DNA from: an uncultured Flavobacterium sp.
GTDB lineage: Bacteria > Bacteroidota > Bacteroidia > Flavobacteriales > Flavobacteriaceae
Reading direction: 5' to 3'
NCBI RefSeq assembly: GCF_943913405.1
Contig: NZ_CALTYA010000050.1
Location: 1-21,817 of the forward strand
Length of the DNA: 21,817 nt
This document shows, one piece after another, positions 1 through 7,674 of the stretch. A program made the translations under genes and the position numbers. The notes under the pieces were generated by a model that saw only the letters and a list, made by a program, of their open reading frames with translations, was not told the origin of the DNA and searched no databases. The first letter of the stretch is position 1; each line of letters begins with the position of its first letter.

Positions 1-465
1 GATTCTGATTTGGTAATTGGCAAAGTTGTTGATGCTTTTGGAATGGATTTGCTTGAAAATGATAAAATTAATAGAGCTAAACTTTCTGCGGTAGTTTTCA
101 ATAATCCAGAAAAGCTTGCCCAATTAAATGCAATTATTCATCCTCAAGTAAAGATACATTTCATGGATTGGGTAAAAAAGCATGAGAATTTTCCGATTGT
201 AATTAAAGAAACAGCCATTCTTTTTGAAACCGGAAGCTATAAAGATTGTGATAAGATTATCTTGGTAACGGCTCCAAAAGAAGTAAGAATTCAAAGAGTG
301 ATGCACAGGGATAATGTCACGAAAGAAGCGGTGGAAGCAAGAATGGCAAATCAATGGGAAGATGGTAAAAAAATACAATTAAGCGATTTTATTATTCAAA
401 ACATTCACCAAGAAGAAGCGATGAAAGCTGCAGATAAAATAATTTCTACTTTAAAGAATCAATAA
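1..465 (+). CDS. coaE: Dephospho-CoA kinase, 3' part (5' end outside window)
   Basis: The last step of coenzyme A synthesis, ATP-dependent phosphorylation of the 3'-hydroxyl of dephospho-CoA in the cytoplasm. The frame is open from base 1, so the gene begins upstream; 154 residues are visible against about 200 for the family. The missing part should contain the N-terminal P-loop. What remains is typical of CoaE: an 'RAKLSAVVFNNPEKLAQLNAIIHP' type stretch (here split by nothing, residues about 24-47), then ETAILFETGSYKDCDKIILV and the lid-region RVMHRDNVT. A TTG at position 10 is only an internal Leu codon, not a start. The two-component operon begins 71 bp downstream on the same strand. Family assignment is confident. 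Confidence 0.93.
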   Translation, partial: DSDLVIGKVVDAFGMDLLENDKINRAKLSAVVFNNPEKLAQLNAIIHPQVKIHFMDWVKKHENFPIVIKETAILFETGSYKDCDKIILVTAPKEVRIQRVMHRDNVTKEAVEARMANQWEDGKKIQLSDFIIQNIHQEEAMKAADKIISTLKNQ

Positions 466-477
466 TTTTGCAATTAG

Positions 478-526
478 ATGTTAATGTTTGGTTAATGTAT
501 TTATCGTTTAAATGTTAAAATGTTAA
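478..526 (+). promoter_or_regulatory. Direct repeats of TGTTAA upstream of the histidine kinase
   Basis: TGTTAA occurs at 479, 513 and 521 and the variant GGTTAA at 490; the last two lie in a perfect tandem pair AATGTTAA/AATGTTAA at 511-526. OmpR-family regulators often bind direct repeats, and the next gene but one encodes such a regulator, so autoregulation is possible. The region is AT-rich and the repeats may be chance. Confidence 0.25.
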
Positions 527-531
527 TTTTG
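524..531 (+). promoter_or_regulatory. Candidate -7 promoter element of the two-component operon
   Basis: TAATTTTG fits the Bacteroidota -7 consensus TANNTTTG and ends 5 bases before the kinase ATG. No TTG -33 element stands at the usual 17-23 base distance, so this is weak. If real, the transcript would start at or almost at the ATG. Confidence 0.3.
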
Positions 532-536
532 TTTCG

Positions 537-2123
537 ATGAATAAAACATTGTTTCGCTTACTGGTTGTGTTGATGAGCCTGTCTTTGATAGGGATTATAA
601 TGGTACAATTATATTTAATTAATACTTCTTTCAAAAATAATGAAGAACAGTTTAAATATCATGTACAGCAGGTTATCGGAAATGTTGCTGAAAAATTAAA
701 ACAGCAAGAAACGTATACGCTTTTAAATCAGTACAATATCTTGCAAGACAGTATTGGAAAAGCGCCAGACAGAAACGAGATTCTTGATTTTGTCTTGGTT
801 CAAAAAAATAAGGTAACGAATGAAACAGTAATTTATTCTAACAATATTATTGCAGAAGATTACAATGTAAATCTCTCGTTCTTTGATAAGAAAAAAGATT
901 CAGTAAGAAAAGCCCAAAGTTTCAGCGCAAAAAGGCGTACAGAAATTTATTCTGGAAATCGAATTGATAATTCGGCAATTCAAAAAAATACGACTCCAGA
1001 TATTACGATTGAAAAATCTGGAACCATGGAAATGCTTGACAAAGTGCAGTATGACATGTTTTTGAAAGACATTGCAGAAACAAAACCTTTAAAAGATAGA
1101 ATTTCAAAAGAAAGATTGTTGAAATTATTAGAGGACGAATTAAAGCAATACGAAGTAAAAACGCCTTTTGAATTCGGAATTTACAGTGACGGACTGGCGA
1201 CAAAAATTAGATCTGATAATTTCAAGTTTGATAAGAATTCTACTTTCCAGACTCCGATTTTTACAGATAATGAAGGAAAAAGCAAGTTCCAGTTATTGGT
1301 AAGCTTTCCTGAAAAGAAAAAATTCTTGTTTTCTGAGCTGATCAGCATTACCGTTTTGTCAATCACATTTACGCTGATTATCATTATTGCTTATGCCAGC
1401 GCGCTGAATCAATTGATAAAACAACGTCAGATTTCTGAAATAAAAACAGATTTCATCAACAATATGACGCACGAATTTAAAACGCCAATTGCAACGATAA
1501 ATCTTGCTTTGGATGCAATAAAAAATCCGAAGATTATTGAAGATAAAGAAAAAGTACACCGATATCTGCAAATGATTCGGGATGAAAATAAAAGAATGCA
1601 TGCCCAAGTTGAAAACGTTCTTAGAATTTCTAAACTAGAGAAAAAAGAGCTAGAAATAAACAAAGAACCTATTGACGTTCAAACAATAGTTGAAGATGCG
1701 GTTGAACATGTAAACTTGATTATTGAAGACAGAGAAGGCAAAATAAATACGCATTTTAATGCAACACGAACAACAACTTTAGTCAATGATGTTCACTTTA
1801 CGAACGTAATAGTAAACGTATTAGACAATGCAATAAAATATTCGCCAGAAGCACCGGTAATTGATATTTACACCGAAAATGTAAAAGATTTTATCCTTAT
1901 AAAAATAAAAGACCAAGGACAGGGAATGAGCAAAGTAGCCCAAAAAAGGATTTTTGAGAAATTCTATCGAGAGCACACTGGCGACCTGCACAATGTCAAA
2001 GGCCACGGTTTAGGGCTGGCCTACGTAAAAAGAATTATAGACGACCATAATGGTCAAATATTTGTAGAAAGTGAGAAAGGGAAAGGTAGTACCTTTATCA
2101 TAAAATTACCACTAATAAATTAA
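537..2123 (+). CDS. Membrane sensor histidine kinase
   Basis: A 528-residue two-component sensor kinase of the inner membrane. There is one membrane segment at about 6-28, a large extracytoplasmic region of roughly 230 residues, and a second membrane segment at about 266-290. No HAMP domain is evident: the second segment runs almost directly into HisKA, where H312 in the NNMTHEFKTP box is the expected phosphorylation site. The ATPase domain shows the N-box (N427, N431), the G1 box DQGQGM (459-464), the F-box IFEKFYR (472-478) and the G2 box GHGLGL (489-494), so it should be active. Only 3 bp separate it from the response regulator, which is surely its partner. The pair resembles RprX/RprY of Bacteroides in layout, but that is from memory. 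The signal sensed is not visible. Confidence 0.93.
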   Translation: MNKTLFRLLVVLMSLSLIGIIMVQLYLINTSFKNNEEQFKYHVQQVIGNVAEKLKQQETYTLLNQYNILQDSIGKAPDRNEILDFVLVQKNKVTNETVIYSNNIIAEDYNVNLSFFDKKKDSVRKAQSFSAKRRTEIYSGNRIDNSAIQKNTTPDITIEKSGTMEMLDKVQYDMFLKDIAETKPLKDRISKERLLKLLEDELKQYEVKTPFEFGIYSDGLATKIRSDNFKFDKNSTFQTPIFTDNEGKSKFQLLVSFPEKKKFLFSELISITVLSITFTLIIIIAYASALNQLIKQRQISEIKTDFINNMTHEFKTPIATINLALDAIKNPKIIEDKEKVHRYLQMIRDENKRMHAQVENVLRISKLEKKELEINKEPIDVQTIVEDAVEHVNLIIEDREGKINTHFNATRTTTLVNDVHFTNVIVNVLDNAIKYSPEAPVIDIYTENVKDFILIKIKDQGQGMSKVAQKRIFEKFYREHTGDLHNVKGHGLGLAYVKRIIDDHNGQIFVESEKGKGSTFIIKLPLIN

Positions 2124-2126
2124 GCT

Positions 2127-2843
2127 ATGGAAAATGTAAACAAGAAAATCCTTTTAGTTGAAGATGATCCCAACTTCGGTTCAATTTTAAAAGATTATTT
2201 GAATCTGAATGATTTTGACGTCACTTTGGCTAAGAATGGAATGGAAGGTTTCGAGAAATTCAAGAAAGATACTTTTGATTTGTGCATTCTTGACGTAATG
2301 ATGCCATATAAAGACGGATATACTTTGGCCAAAGAAATTAGAGAAAAAAATAAAGATATTCCGTTGATATTCTTGACAGCTAAATCTATGAAAGAAGATG
2401 TGCTGAAAGGATATAAAGTAGGAGCAGACGACTATTTGAACAAGCCATTTGATTCAGAAGTACTTTTGATGAAAATCAAGGCAATCATTCAAAGAAAAGC
2501 TTCAGACAGCAAATCTGACAATACTAAATTTGAATTTCAAATTGGAAATTTCCACTTAAATTCAAAATTGCGTTTCTTGACCTTCAAAGATGATGAGCCT
2601 ATCAAATTATCCCCAAAAGAGAACGAATTGCTAAAAATGCTTGCTGTTCATGAAAATGACCTAATGCCAAGAGAATTAGCATTAACTAAAATCTGGAGAG
2701 ACGACAACTACTTCACATCAAGAAGTATGGACGTTTACATCGCCAAATTAAGAAAATACTTAAAATCTGATGAAGACGTGGAAATCTTAAACATCCACGG
2801 AGAAGGATTCAGACTTGTTGTAAAAAACAAAGTTTCAGAATAA
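2127..2843 (+). CDS. OmpR/PhoB-family response regulator
   Basis: A 238-residue DNA-binding response regulator. The receiver domain (about 7-123) has the acidic pair D13/D14, the phosphoacceptor D56 in ILDVMMP, T84 and K106 in NKPF, so all key residues are present. A winged-helix output domain fills about 135-234, with the recognition helix in SRSMDVYIAKLRKYL (198-212) and the wing HGEGFRL (224-230). It is translated 3 bp after the histidine kinase and ends at a strong terminator, so the two form a two-gene operon. Its targets cannot be read from sequence, though the repeats upstream of the kinase gene are candidates. Confidence 0.95.
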   Translation: MENVNKKILLVEDDPNFGSILKDYLNLNDFDVTLAKNGMEGFEKFKKDTFDLCILDVMMPYKDGYTLAKEIREKNKDIPLIFLTAKSMKEDVLKGYKVGADDYLNKPFDSEVLLMKIKAIIQRKASDSKSDNTKFEFQIGNFHLNSKLRFLTFKDDEPIKLSPKENELLKMLAVHENDLMPRELALTKIWRDDNYFTSRSMDVYIAKLRKYLKSDEDVEILNIHGEGFRLVVKNKVSE

Positions 2844-2854
2844 ATTACATAAAT

Positions 2855-2886
2855 AAAAAGCTTCGAGAAATCGGAGCTTTTTTTTT
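2855..2886. terminator. Terminator after the two-component operon, probably bidirectional
   Basis: A 12-bp stem (AAAAAGCTTCGA with TCGGAGCTTTTT, one G-T wobble) closes on a GAAA tetraloop and is followed by a T run to 2886. Read on the minus strand it also has a T-rich tail, so it may serve the thioesterase gene that converges from the right. Confidence 0.9.
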
Positions 2887-2921
2887 GGAATAATGTGAAG
2901 CTATTTCCAGCTTTTCATTGC

Positions 2922-2942
2922 AATCTGCTAGGGAAGCAGATT
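2922..2942. repeat. Small perfect inverted repeat
   Basis: AATCTGCT and AGCAGATT form an 8-bp perfect stem with a 5-base loop between two convergent genes. No T tract follows on either strand, so it is not a classical terminator. Confidence 0.5.
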
Positions 2943-2971
2943 TAATAATTTAGATTTCAGATTGCTCATTA

Positions 2972-3032
2972 TTGTCATCCAGAGCGCAGTCGAGGGAACG
3001 TTTTATAAAATAAAAAATCTGTGAAATCTGTG
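2972..3032. repeat. Possible dispersed repeat fragment plus 9-bp tandem duplication
   Basis: The stretch at 2972-3000 (core CATCCAGAGCGCAGTCGAGG) is more GC-rich than its surroundings and, from memory, looks like a common intergenic repeat of flavobacteria. Beside it AAATCTGTG is duplicated in tandem at 3015-3023 and 3024-3032, ending one base before the thioesterase stop codon. Membership in a dispersed family cannot be tested inside this window. Confidence 0.4.
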
Positions 3033-3033
3033 T

Positions 3034-3777
3034 CTAAACTTTCCAATCCAGTTCTAATCCAAAACAAGCTTTGCCTTCCTTCAAAATAGAATAATTAGAC
3101 TTGTTTTCAATAGAAATTTCATCAATTGAAACAACATCGCCAAGCGTCAATTCCTTCATGAAATTCATGTCAAAACTTTTTAATTTTTGTTTCATAATTG
3201 CTTTTGAATCCACTAAATCCAAACACCATTCAAGATATTTGACATTATTCACATGATTGACAATATCCAAATCTGAAAGAACTACTTTTCGTTCATTCAC
3301 AGTTTTCATTTCTTTTTGCAAGTCAATTTTTTTGACTCTTTCTTCAGTAGAGAACCTTTCAGCATATTTCTCAAAATGTTCATGTGGCAGAGCCAAAGCT
3401 TCCGGACGGCGCAATTTAGTGTTGAAAACAGCCCAAAAAGTCTCGCATCCGATTATTTTTTTGCCGTTGGCATGCATTTCCAAAGCTCTCACCGATCGGG
3501 AATTTTCCAAAGAAATAATCCAAGTTTTTACAGTCACAATGTCTTTCCACTTTGGCAATGATTCAATTTCAATCCGCATTCTGCTCATCACCCAGGCTTG
3601 GTGAAACTCTTGCATGTCAGTAAAACTTATTCCTCCAATTTCAGCATGATCGCCAGCTGTCAATTGCAATAAATTACACAAATCGGTGTATTTTAAATAG
3701 CCATTCGGAGTGCATTGAGTGAAATTGATTTCCCATTCTTTGCTGAAAATGGAGGTGAAATTTGGAGCTATTGGCAT
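3034..3777 (-). CDS. Acyl-ACP thioesterase
   Basis: A 247-residue cytoplasmic thioesterase of the plant FatA/FatB type (double hotdog fold), expected to hydrolyse acyl-ACP and release free fatty acids. The N-terminal hotdog contains NGYLKYTDLCNLLQLTAGDH (25-44). The C-terminal hotdog has the family's signature SDLDIVNHVNNVKYLEW (168-184), in which H175, N177 and N178 match conserved positions of plant enzymes. Its ATG lies 4 bases past the stop codon of a small lipoprotein gene, so the two are probably co-transcribed. No matching stand-alone promoter is visible. The chain length preference cannot be told. The family call is confident; the physiological role is not known to me. Confidence 0.9.
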   Translation of the reverse strand: MPIAPNFTSIFSKEWEINFTQCTPNGYLKYTDLCNLLQLTAGDHAEIGGISFTDMQEFHQAWVMSRMRIEIESLPKWKDIVTVKTWIISLENSRSVRALEMHANGKKIIGCETFWAVFNTKLRRPEALALPHEHFEKYAERFSTEERVKKIDLQKEMKTVNERKVVLSDLDIVNHVNNVKYLEWCLDLVDSKAIMKQKLKSFDMNFMKELTLGDVVSIDEISIENKSNYSILKEGKACFGLELDWKV

Positions 3778-3780
3778 TAT

Positions 3781-4314
3781 TTATCGAACATTAAAATTAA
3801 AATTATTATCTTCATCAGAATTCAAGATTTTAGTTTGTATTTGAACAGATGAATTGCAACCACTTGATCCATAGGAAGAAATATCATCTACACTGATCTT
3901 AAAATTTCCAGATTCAGTTAATTTGATTCCAGTTTTATTTGCAAAGGTATTACCTTCTTTTGTCAATGTGAAATGATTATTTTCAGCTTTTCCTTTGATT
4001 GATATTAAATTTTCTGTGTTAAGAAAAACTTGCCCATTTCCTGAGCTAGGATTTTTAAACATATTCAGGAAGTAGGAAAGCGTTTCATTTTTACTGAATA
4101 AATCATAGTTTGACTGGTTGTATTGCAAAATCTGATTTCTTGAAACCACAGCATCAAGCCACAATGTATCTCCAACAGCATAAGATGTCTGATTTTCTTT
4201 TACTTTGACCAAATCATAATTGACAAAAGAATAACCATTATCATCACAAGGATCATCGTCACAAGTTGTTGCGCAAAAAACGGGAATAAAAAGCAAAAAA
4301 ATAAGTTTTTTCAT
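3781..4314 (-). CDS. Small putative lipoprotein, function unknown
   Basis: A 177-residue secreted protein that I do not recognise. The N-terminus MKKLIFLLFIPVFCATTC is a signal peptide; either C14 or C18 could be the lipidated residue. C18 is followed at once by DDDPCDD, the sort of acidic tail that acts as an export signal to the cell surface in Bacteroidota lipoproteins, which favours C18. The rest is polar and beta-rich in look, with GDTLWLDAVV (about 48-57) and FKISV near the end, reminiscent of an Ig-like fold, but this is inference. The thioesterase ATG follows after 3 bp. MiaA is encoded 58 bp upstream, so this gene may be read through from there. It is not clearly a homologue of the lipoprotein pair at 20241-21122. 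Confidence 0.75.
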   Translation of the reverse strand: MKKLIFLLFIPVFCATTCDDDPCDDNGYSFVNYDLVKVKENQTSYAVGDTLWLDAVVSRNQILQYNQSNYDLFSKNETLSYFLNMFKNPSSGNGQVFLNTENLISIKGKAENNHFTLTKEGNTFANKTGIKLTESGNFKISVDDISSYGSSGCNSSVQIQTKILNSDEDNNFNFNVR

Positions 4315-4372
4315 AAGTGTTTTTTATATGAAGATACTTAGTTTTTAAATAGTTGCTTCAAAATTAATTACT

Positions 4373-5287
4373 TTACGTTAATTTAATCTTTTCAATGATT
4401 TCATTCTCAGTTGACTTATAATCAAACCATTTCGCATTTTCAGTTCGCTTAAACCAAGTCAGCTGTCTTTTTGCAAATCTTCGAGTGTTTTTTTTGATTT
4501 CTTCAATGGCAAAATCTAAAGTAAAATCACCATCAAAATAGCTGAATAATTCTCGATAGCCTACAGTTTGCAAGGCATTCAGATTTTTATTTATATATAA
4601 TTTTTGTGCTTCTTCTACTAATCCAGATTGTATCATCAAATCAACACGAAGATTGATTCTTTCGTACATTTCTTGACGTTCAGCTTCCAAGCCTATGATT
4701 ATTGGTGTAAAATTTCGAGTGGTTTTCTTTTGGTTTAAAAAGGAGGAATATGGTTTTCCGCTTCCGATGCAAACTTCTACAAAACGCATTAATCTTTGTG
4801 GATTTTGCAAGGTTTGAGGATTTTCTTTAGTAATTGTATTGAAATAATCTTTGTCTAATTCTTCGAGTTTTTCCTGTAAATATTCAATTCCGAATTGCTC
4901 GTAGTTTGAAATAATTTCTGTTCTAACCGAAGAATCAATTTCAGGAAAAGTATCAAATCCTTTTAAAATGGCATCAACATACAAACCCGAACCGCCAACT
5001 AAAATTGCATAATCATTGGTTTGGAATAATTCGTCCAGTTTTGCAATCGCTTCTCTTTCAAAATCTCCAACTGTATAATTCTCAAAAATGGATTTGTTTT
5101 GGATAAAATGATGTGGCGCAGAAGACAATTCTTCTTCAGAAGGAACAGCCGTACCGATTTTCATTTCTTTAAAAAATTGACGGGAATCGCAGGAAATTAT
5201 TTCGCAGTTGAAATGATTGGCCAATTTAATGCTCAAAGCCGTTTTTCCGATTGCTGTCGGGCCGATAATTGTAATTAAATGTTTCAT
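4373..5287 (-). CDS. miaA: tRNA dimethylallyltransferase
   Basis: MiaA transfers a dimethylallyl group to N6 of A37 in tRNAs reading UNN codons. The P-loop GPTAIGKT is at residues 9-16, followed by the substrate site CDSRQFFKEMKIGTAVP (33 onwards), the stretch YVDAILKGFD, and the C-terminal RRFAKRQLTWFKR typical of the family. The full length is about 304 residues, as expected. The frame stays open three codons further upstream to a TTG, but the ATG at 5287 puts the P-loop at the usual distance and is preferred. A TANNTTTG element (5294-5301, minus strand) stands 6 bases before this ATG. Neighbours on the same strand are the K+ channel gene upstream and the lipoprotein gene downstream. Confidence 0.96.
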   Translation of the reverse strand: MKHLITIIGPTAIGKTALSIKLANHFNCEIISCDSRQFFKEMKIGTAVPSEEELSSAPHHFIQNKSIFENYTVGDFEREAIAKLDELFQTNDYAILVGGSGLYVDAILKGFDTFPEIDSSVRTEIISNYEQFGIEYLQEKLEELDKDYFNTITKENPQTLQNPQRLMRFVEVCIGSGKPYSSFLNQKKTTRNFTPIIIGLEAERQEMYERINLRVDLMIQSGLVEEAQKLYINKNLNALQTVGYRELFSYFDGDFTLDFAIEEIKKNTRRFAKRQLTWFKRTENAKWFDYKSTENEIIEKIKLT

Positions 5288-5293
5288 TTGGAG

Positions 5294-5301
5294 CAAAGTT
5301 A
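5294..5301 (-). promoter_or_regulatory. Candidate -7 element before miaA
   Basis: Read on the minus strand, TAACTTTG fits TANNTTTG and ends 6 bases before the miaA ATG. No TTG is present at the right distance upstream, so support is limited to the -7 box. Confidence 0.3.
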
Positions 5302-5395
5302 CTGCTACTGTTTTAAAAATCCTACTGTTGGTTTTTGGCAGAATAGTTATTTATAGCCAGAATCCAAAAGGAAAGCAGAATATTCAAAACAAAAA

Positions 5396-6217
5396 TTATT
5401 CATTTAAAGAATGGCCGCAATGATAGCAATAAATCGCATCGTCTCTATGTTTTTCAACACCACAATTTGGGCAGGATTGAGTGTTTTCTTGTACTTTTTC
5501 CCTAGCCATAAATTCAGCCGTGACAAGGCCAGTTGGAACTGCGATGATTCCATAACCCAAAATCATGATGATCATGGAAACAAATTGCCCAAAAGGAGTG
5601 ATTGGCGTGATGTCACCAAAACCAACGGTTGTTAAAGTCACAATTGTCCAATAAATGCTCGTTGGAATGCTTGTGAAACCACTTTCCGGGCCTTCAATCA
5701 TGTACATTAAAGTTCCTAGAATGATGCACAAAACGATTACATTAAAGAGAAAGACAGCAATTTTTAATCGGCTTTTCTTTAAAGCTACGACTAATTGGTT
5801 GGAAGCTCCGACAAAATGTGCCAATTTTAAAATTCGAAAAACACGCAACAGCCGAACGGCGCGAATCAAGACCAAAAAGTGCAAGCCTGGGAAAATTAAG
5901 TCGATATAGCCCGGAATTGTCGCTAATAAATCAATGATTCCATAAAAACTGAAAATGTATTTTAATGGCAGTTTTAAGGCGATAATCCTTCCTATATATT
6001 CTAAAGTGAAAAAAATCGTGATGATCCACTCAATTATTGCTAATTCTTCTCCGTATAAATATTTTACCGAAGCCATGCTTTCAAGCATAACAGCAACAAT
6101 ACTCAAAACGATAAGTACTAAAAGGACGATATCGAAAAGTTTTCCTATTGGCGTATCCGCTTCATAGATAATTTCGTGGAGCTTTTTGCGAAGGTTTTCT
6201 GGGACGGTAATTTTCAA
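5396..6217 (-). CDS. Voltage-gated-type potassium channel with C-terminal zinc ribbon
   Basis: A 273-residue six-TM ion channel subunit. S1 lies at about 27-46, S2 at 58-80, S3 at 87-109, S4 at 112-133, S5 at 151-175 and S6 at 208-236. S4 carries R119, R122, R125, R128 and K131 at every third position, the pattern of a voltage sensor. The pore loop holds TTVGFGD (196-202), the K+ selectivity filter. After S6 a short cytoplasmic tail ends in a Cys4 motif, C249-x2-C252-x11-C264-x2-C267, a zinc-ribbon type fold. The start must be the TTG at 6217: an in-frame TAG lies a few codons upstream and the next ATG is inside S1. A -7 element sits at 6240-6247. Function as a tetrameric K+ channel follows from the family. 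Confidence 0.92.
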   Translation of the reverse strand: MKITVPENLRKKLHEIIYEADTPIGKLFDIVLLVLIVLSIVAVMLESMASVKYLYGEELAIIEWIITIFFTLEYIGRIIALKLPLKYIFSFYGIIDLLATIPGYIDLIFPGLHFLVLIRAVRLLRVFRILKLAHFVGASNQLVVALKKSRLKIAVFLFNVIVLCIILGTLMYMIEGPESGFTSIPTSIYWTIVTLTTVGFGDITPITPFGQFVSMIIMILGYGIIAVPTGLVTAEFMAREKVQENTQSCPNCGVEKHRDDAIYCYHCGHSLNE

Positions 6218-6239
6218 GCTATTTTTTTTGAGTTTCTAT

Positions 6240-6247
6240 CAAATTTA
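6240..6247 (-). promoter_or_regulatory. Candidate -7 element before the K+ channel gene
   Basis: TAAATTTG on the minus strand matches TANNTTTG and ends 22 bases before the TTG start, a spacing that leaves a short leader. No clear TTG -33 box is present at 17-23 bases. Confidence 0.4.
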
Positions 6248-6256
6248 CTAAAACTC

Positions 6257-7618
6257 TTAGAACGAGATGATTTTATAGACCTTCTTTTTTTTCAGATAGC
6301 TTAAAATTATGTTTTTATTGTCGCGATTTTCCTTCATCGGAATGATTATGTTCTTCAAAATTTCAATATTATTGACTTGATAGTTTAAATCAAAGAAAGC
6401 ATAACCTTTGAAAATTCCGTTTTCAATCAGCACAGCGCTTCGTTCTTGAAGATTTCTGCCTCGATCGATTGCAATAATATTTTGGTTTTGGTATTCGTTA
6501 TTCTGAAGAAATTCTTCCACTCTGATATTGTAATCTTCAGGCGATTCTTGATCGATGCAAGCGCCGTTGCACTGATTTAGCTCAAAAGGGAAACAATTCG
6601 TTTTTACAACTTCAAGCGCATTTATTTTCTGGCACAAAACATATTTATCCGTGATTTTAAACAAAGCACTTTGCGCTTCAACATGAGTTGCAAATGAAGC
6701 AATTTCTTTTTTTCTAGCGTCTGTTTTTTGAAGTTTCAAGCTTAAATAGCCGTCTTTGTTTTTGTCTAAATAAAGCGACCACGGAAAAACAGTTTTGTTC
6801 AAAGCTCGATTGTAAGCAGGCTTGTTGATTTTAATTTCCTCAGATTCTTTCAACAAAGCAATCAATTCGCTTCCCGTTTCTTCATAAGTTACCGTAAAAA
6901 CTTCGTTCTGAATTTTTTTATCTTTTCTAGAACTTCCCGTAAAATGCTGGTTGACACGTTTTTTGATATTTTTGCTTTTTCCAATATAAATCAGATTTCC
7001 GTTTTCTTTGTGGACATAATAAATTCCAGTTGTTGACGGAAGCCCAGAAACAATATCCAATAATTTTGGAGCCAAGCCTTTTTCAATTTCGGTCTTGATG
7101 AAAGTTTTGACAATTTCTTTTTCTAAGTCTTTGTCTAAAAGCATTTTGAATAATTTGACAGTCGCCAAAGCGTCGCCAGAAGCACGGTGCCTGTCAGCCA
7201 TGGGAATTCCCAAAGCGCGAACTAATTTTCCTAAGCTATAAGAAGGCTGTTCGGGAATTAATTTTTTTGCCAATTCAACCGTACAGAGATTTTGGCGCTG
7301 AAAATCATAACCTAAACGATTAAATTCTGTACGCATAATTCTGTAATCGAACTGCGCATTATGGGCAACGACAACGCAATTTTCAGTAATTTCAATAATT
7401 CGCTTCGCCACTTCATAAAACTTTGGAGCGCTTTGAAGCATCGCATTATTGATTCCCGTAAGTTTCACGACGAAAGGCTGAATCGGTTTCTCCGGATTTA
7501 CCAAGCTGATAAATTGGTCGACAATTTCATGTCCGTCGAATTTATAGATAGCAATTTCGGTAATTCCTTCTTCATTAAATTGGCCTCCTGTCGTTTCTAT
7601 GTCTAATATTGCGTACAA
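6257..7618 (-). CDS. DEDDh 3'-5' exonuclease fused to a UvrC-like GIY-YIG nuclease
   Basis: A 453-residue DNA-processing fusion. Residues 1-165 are a DnaQ/epsilon-type exonuclease: D6 and E8 in LDIETTG, D91 in HNAQFD, and H144/D149 in HRASGD give the complete DEDDh set. Residues 195-275 are a GIY-YIG domain like that of UvrC/Cho: G198-I-Y200, Y211-I-G213, R221, the ESEEIK helix and NKPAYN (265-270). Then come four cysteines, C329, C342, C350 and C354, spaced much like the Fe-S ligands reported for UvrC. The UvrC helix-hairpin-helix and RNase H-like parts are absent. Start: TTG at 7618 gives the usual N-terminus; the frame closes with TGA upstream with no ATG between. Proteins of this build are known in Bacteroidota and Actinobacteria; a repair role is inferred. 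Confidence 0.92.
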   Translation of the reverse strand: MYAILDIETTGGQFNEEGITEIAIYKFDGHEIVDQFISLVNPEKPIQPFVVKLTGINNAMLQSAPKFYEVAKRIIEITENCVVVAHNAQFDYRIMRTEFNRLGYDFQRQNLCTVELAKKLIPEQPSYSLGKLVRALGIPMADRHRASGDALATVKLFKMLLDKDLEKEIVKTFIKTEIEKGLAPKLLDIVSGLPSTTGIYYVHKENGNLIYIGKSKNIKKRVNQHFTGSSRKDKKIQNEVFTVTYEETGSELIALLKESEEIKINKPAYNRALNKTVFPWSLYLDKNKDGYLSLKLQKTDARKKEIASFATHVEAQSALFKITDKYVLCQKINALEVVKTNCFPFELNQCNGACIDQESPEDYNIRVEEFLQNNEYQNQNIIAIDRGRNLQERSAVLIENGIFKGYAFFDLNYQVNNIEILKNIIIPMKENRDNKNIILSYLKKKKVYKIISF

Positions 7619-7623
7619 ATATA
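7616..7623 (-). promoter_or_regulatory. Candidate -7 element overlapping the exonuclease start codon
   Basis: TATATTTG on the minus strand fits TANNTTTG, but its last three bases are the TTG start codon itself. It may be a chance match, or the true start may lie further in. No -33 partner at standard spacing. Confidence 0.15.
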
Positions 7624-7658
7624 ATTGATAGTTTTTAGTTGATAATTGACAGTTGTCA
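7624..7658. repeat. Degenerate 7-bp tandem array (GTTGAYA type), intergenic
   Basis: Five consecutive heptamers: ATTGATA, GTTTTTA, GTTGATA, ATTGACA, GTTGTCA. The array fills most of the gap between yggS and the exonuclease gene. The same heptamer appears again inside yggS at 7769-7800. Confidence 0.75.
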
Positions 7659-7674
7659 AATCAGTATATTTTAA

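Noticed and set aside
3257..3604. 115-codon open frame on the plus strand
   Set aside because: It lies wholly opposite the acyl-ACP thioesterase gene and resembles no protein family; it is a shadow of that gene.
5285..5296. Upstream TTG start for miaA
   Set aside because: It adds only three residues; the ATG at 5287 puts the P-loop at the normal distance.
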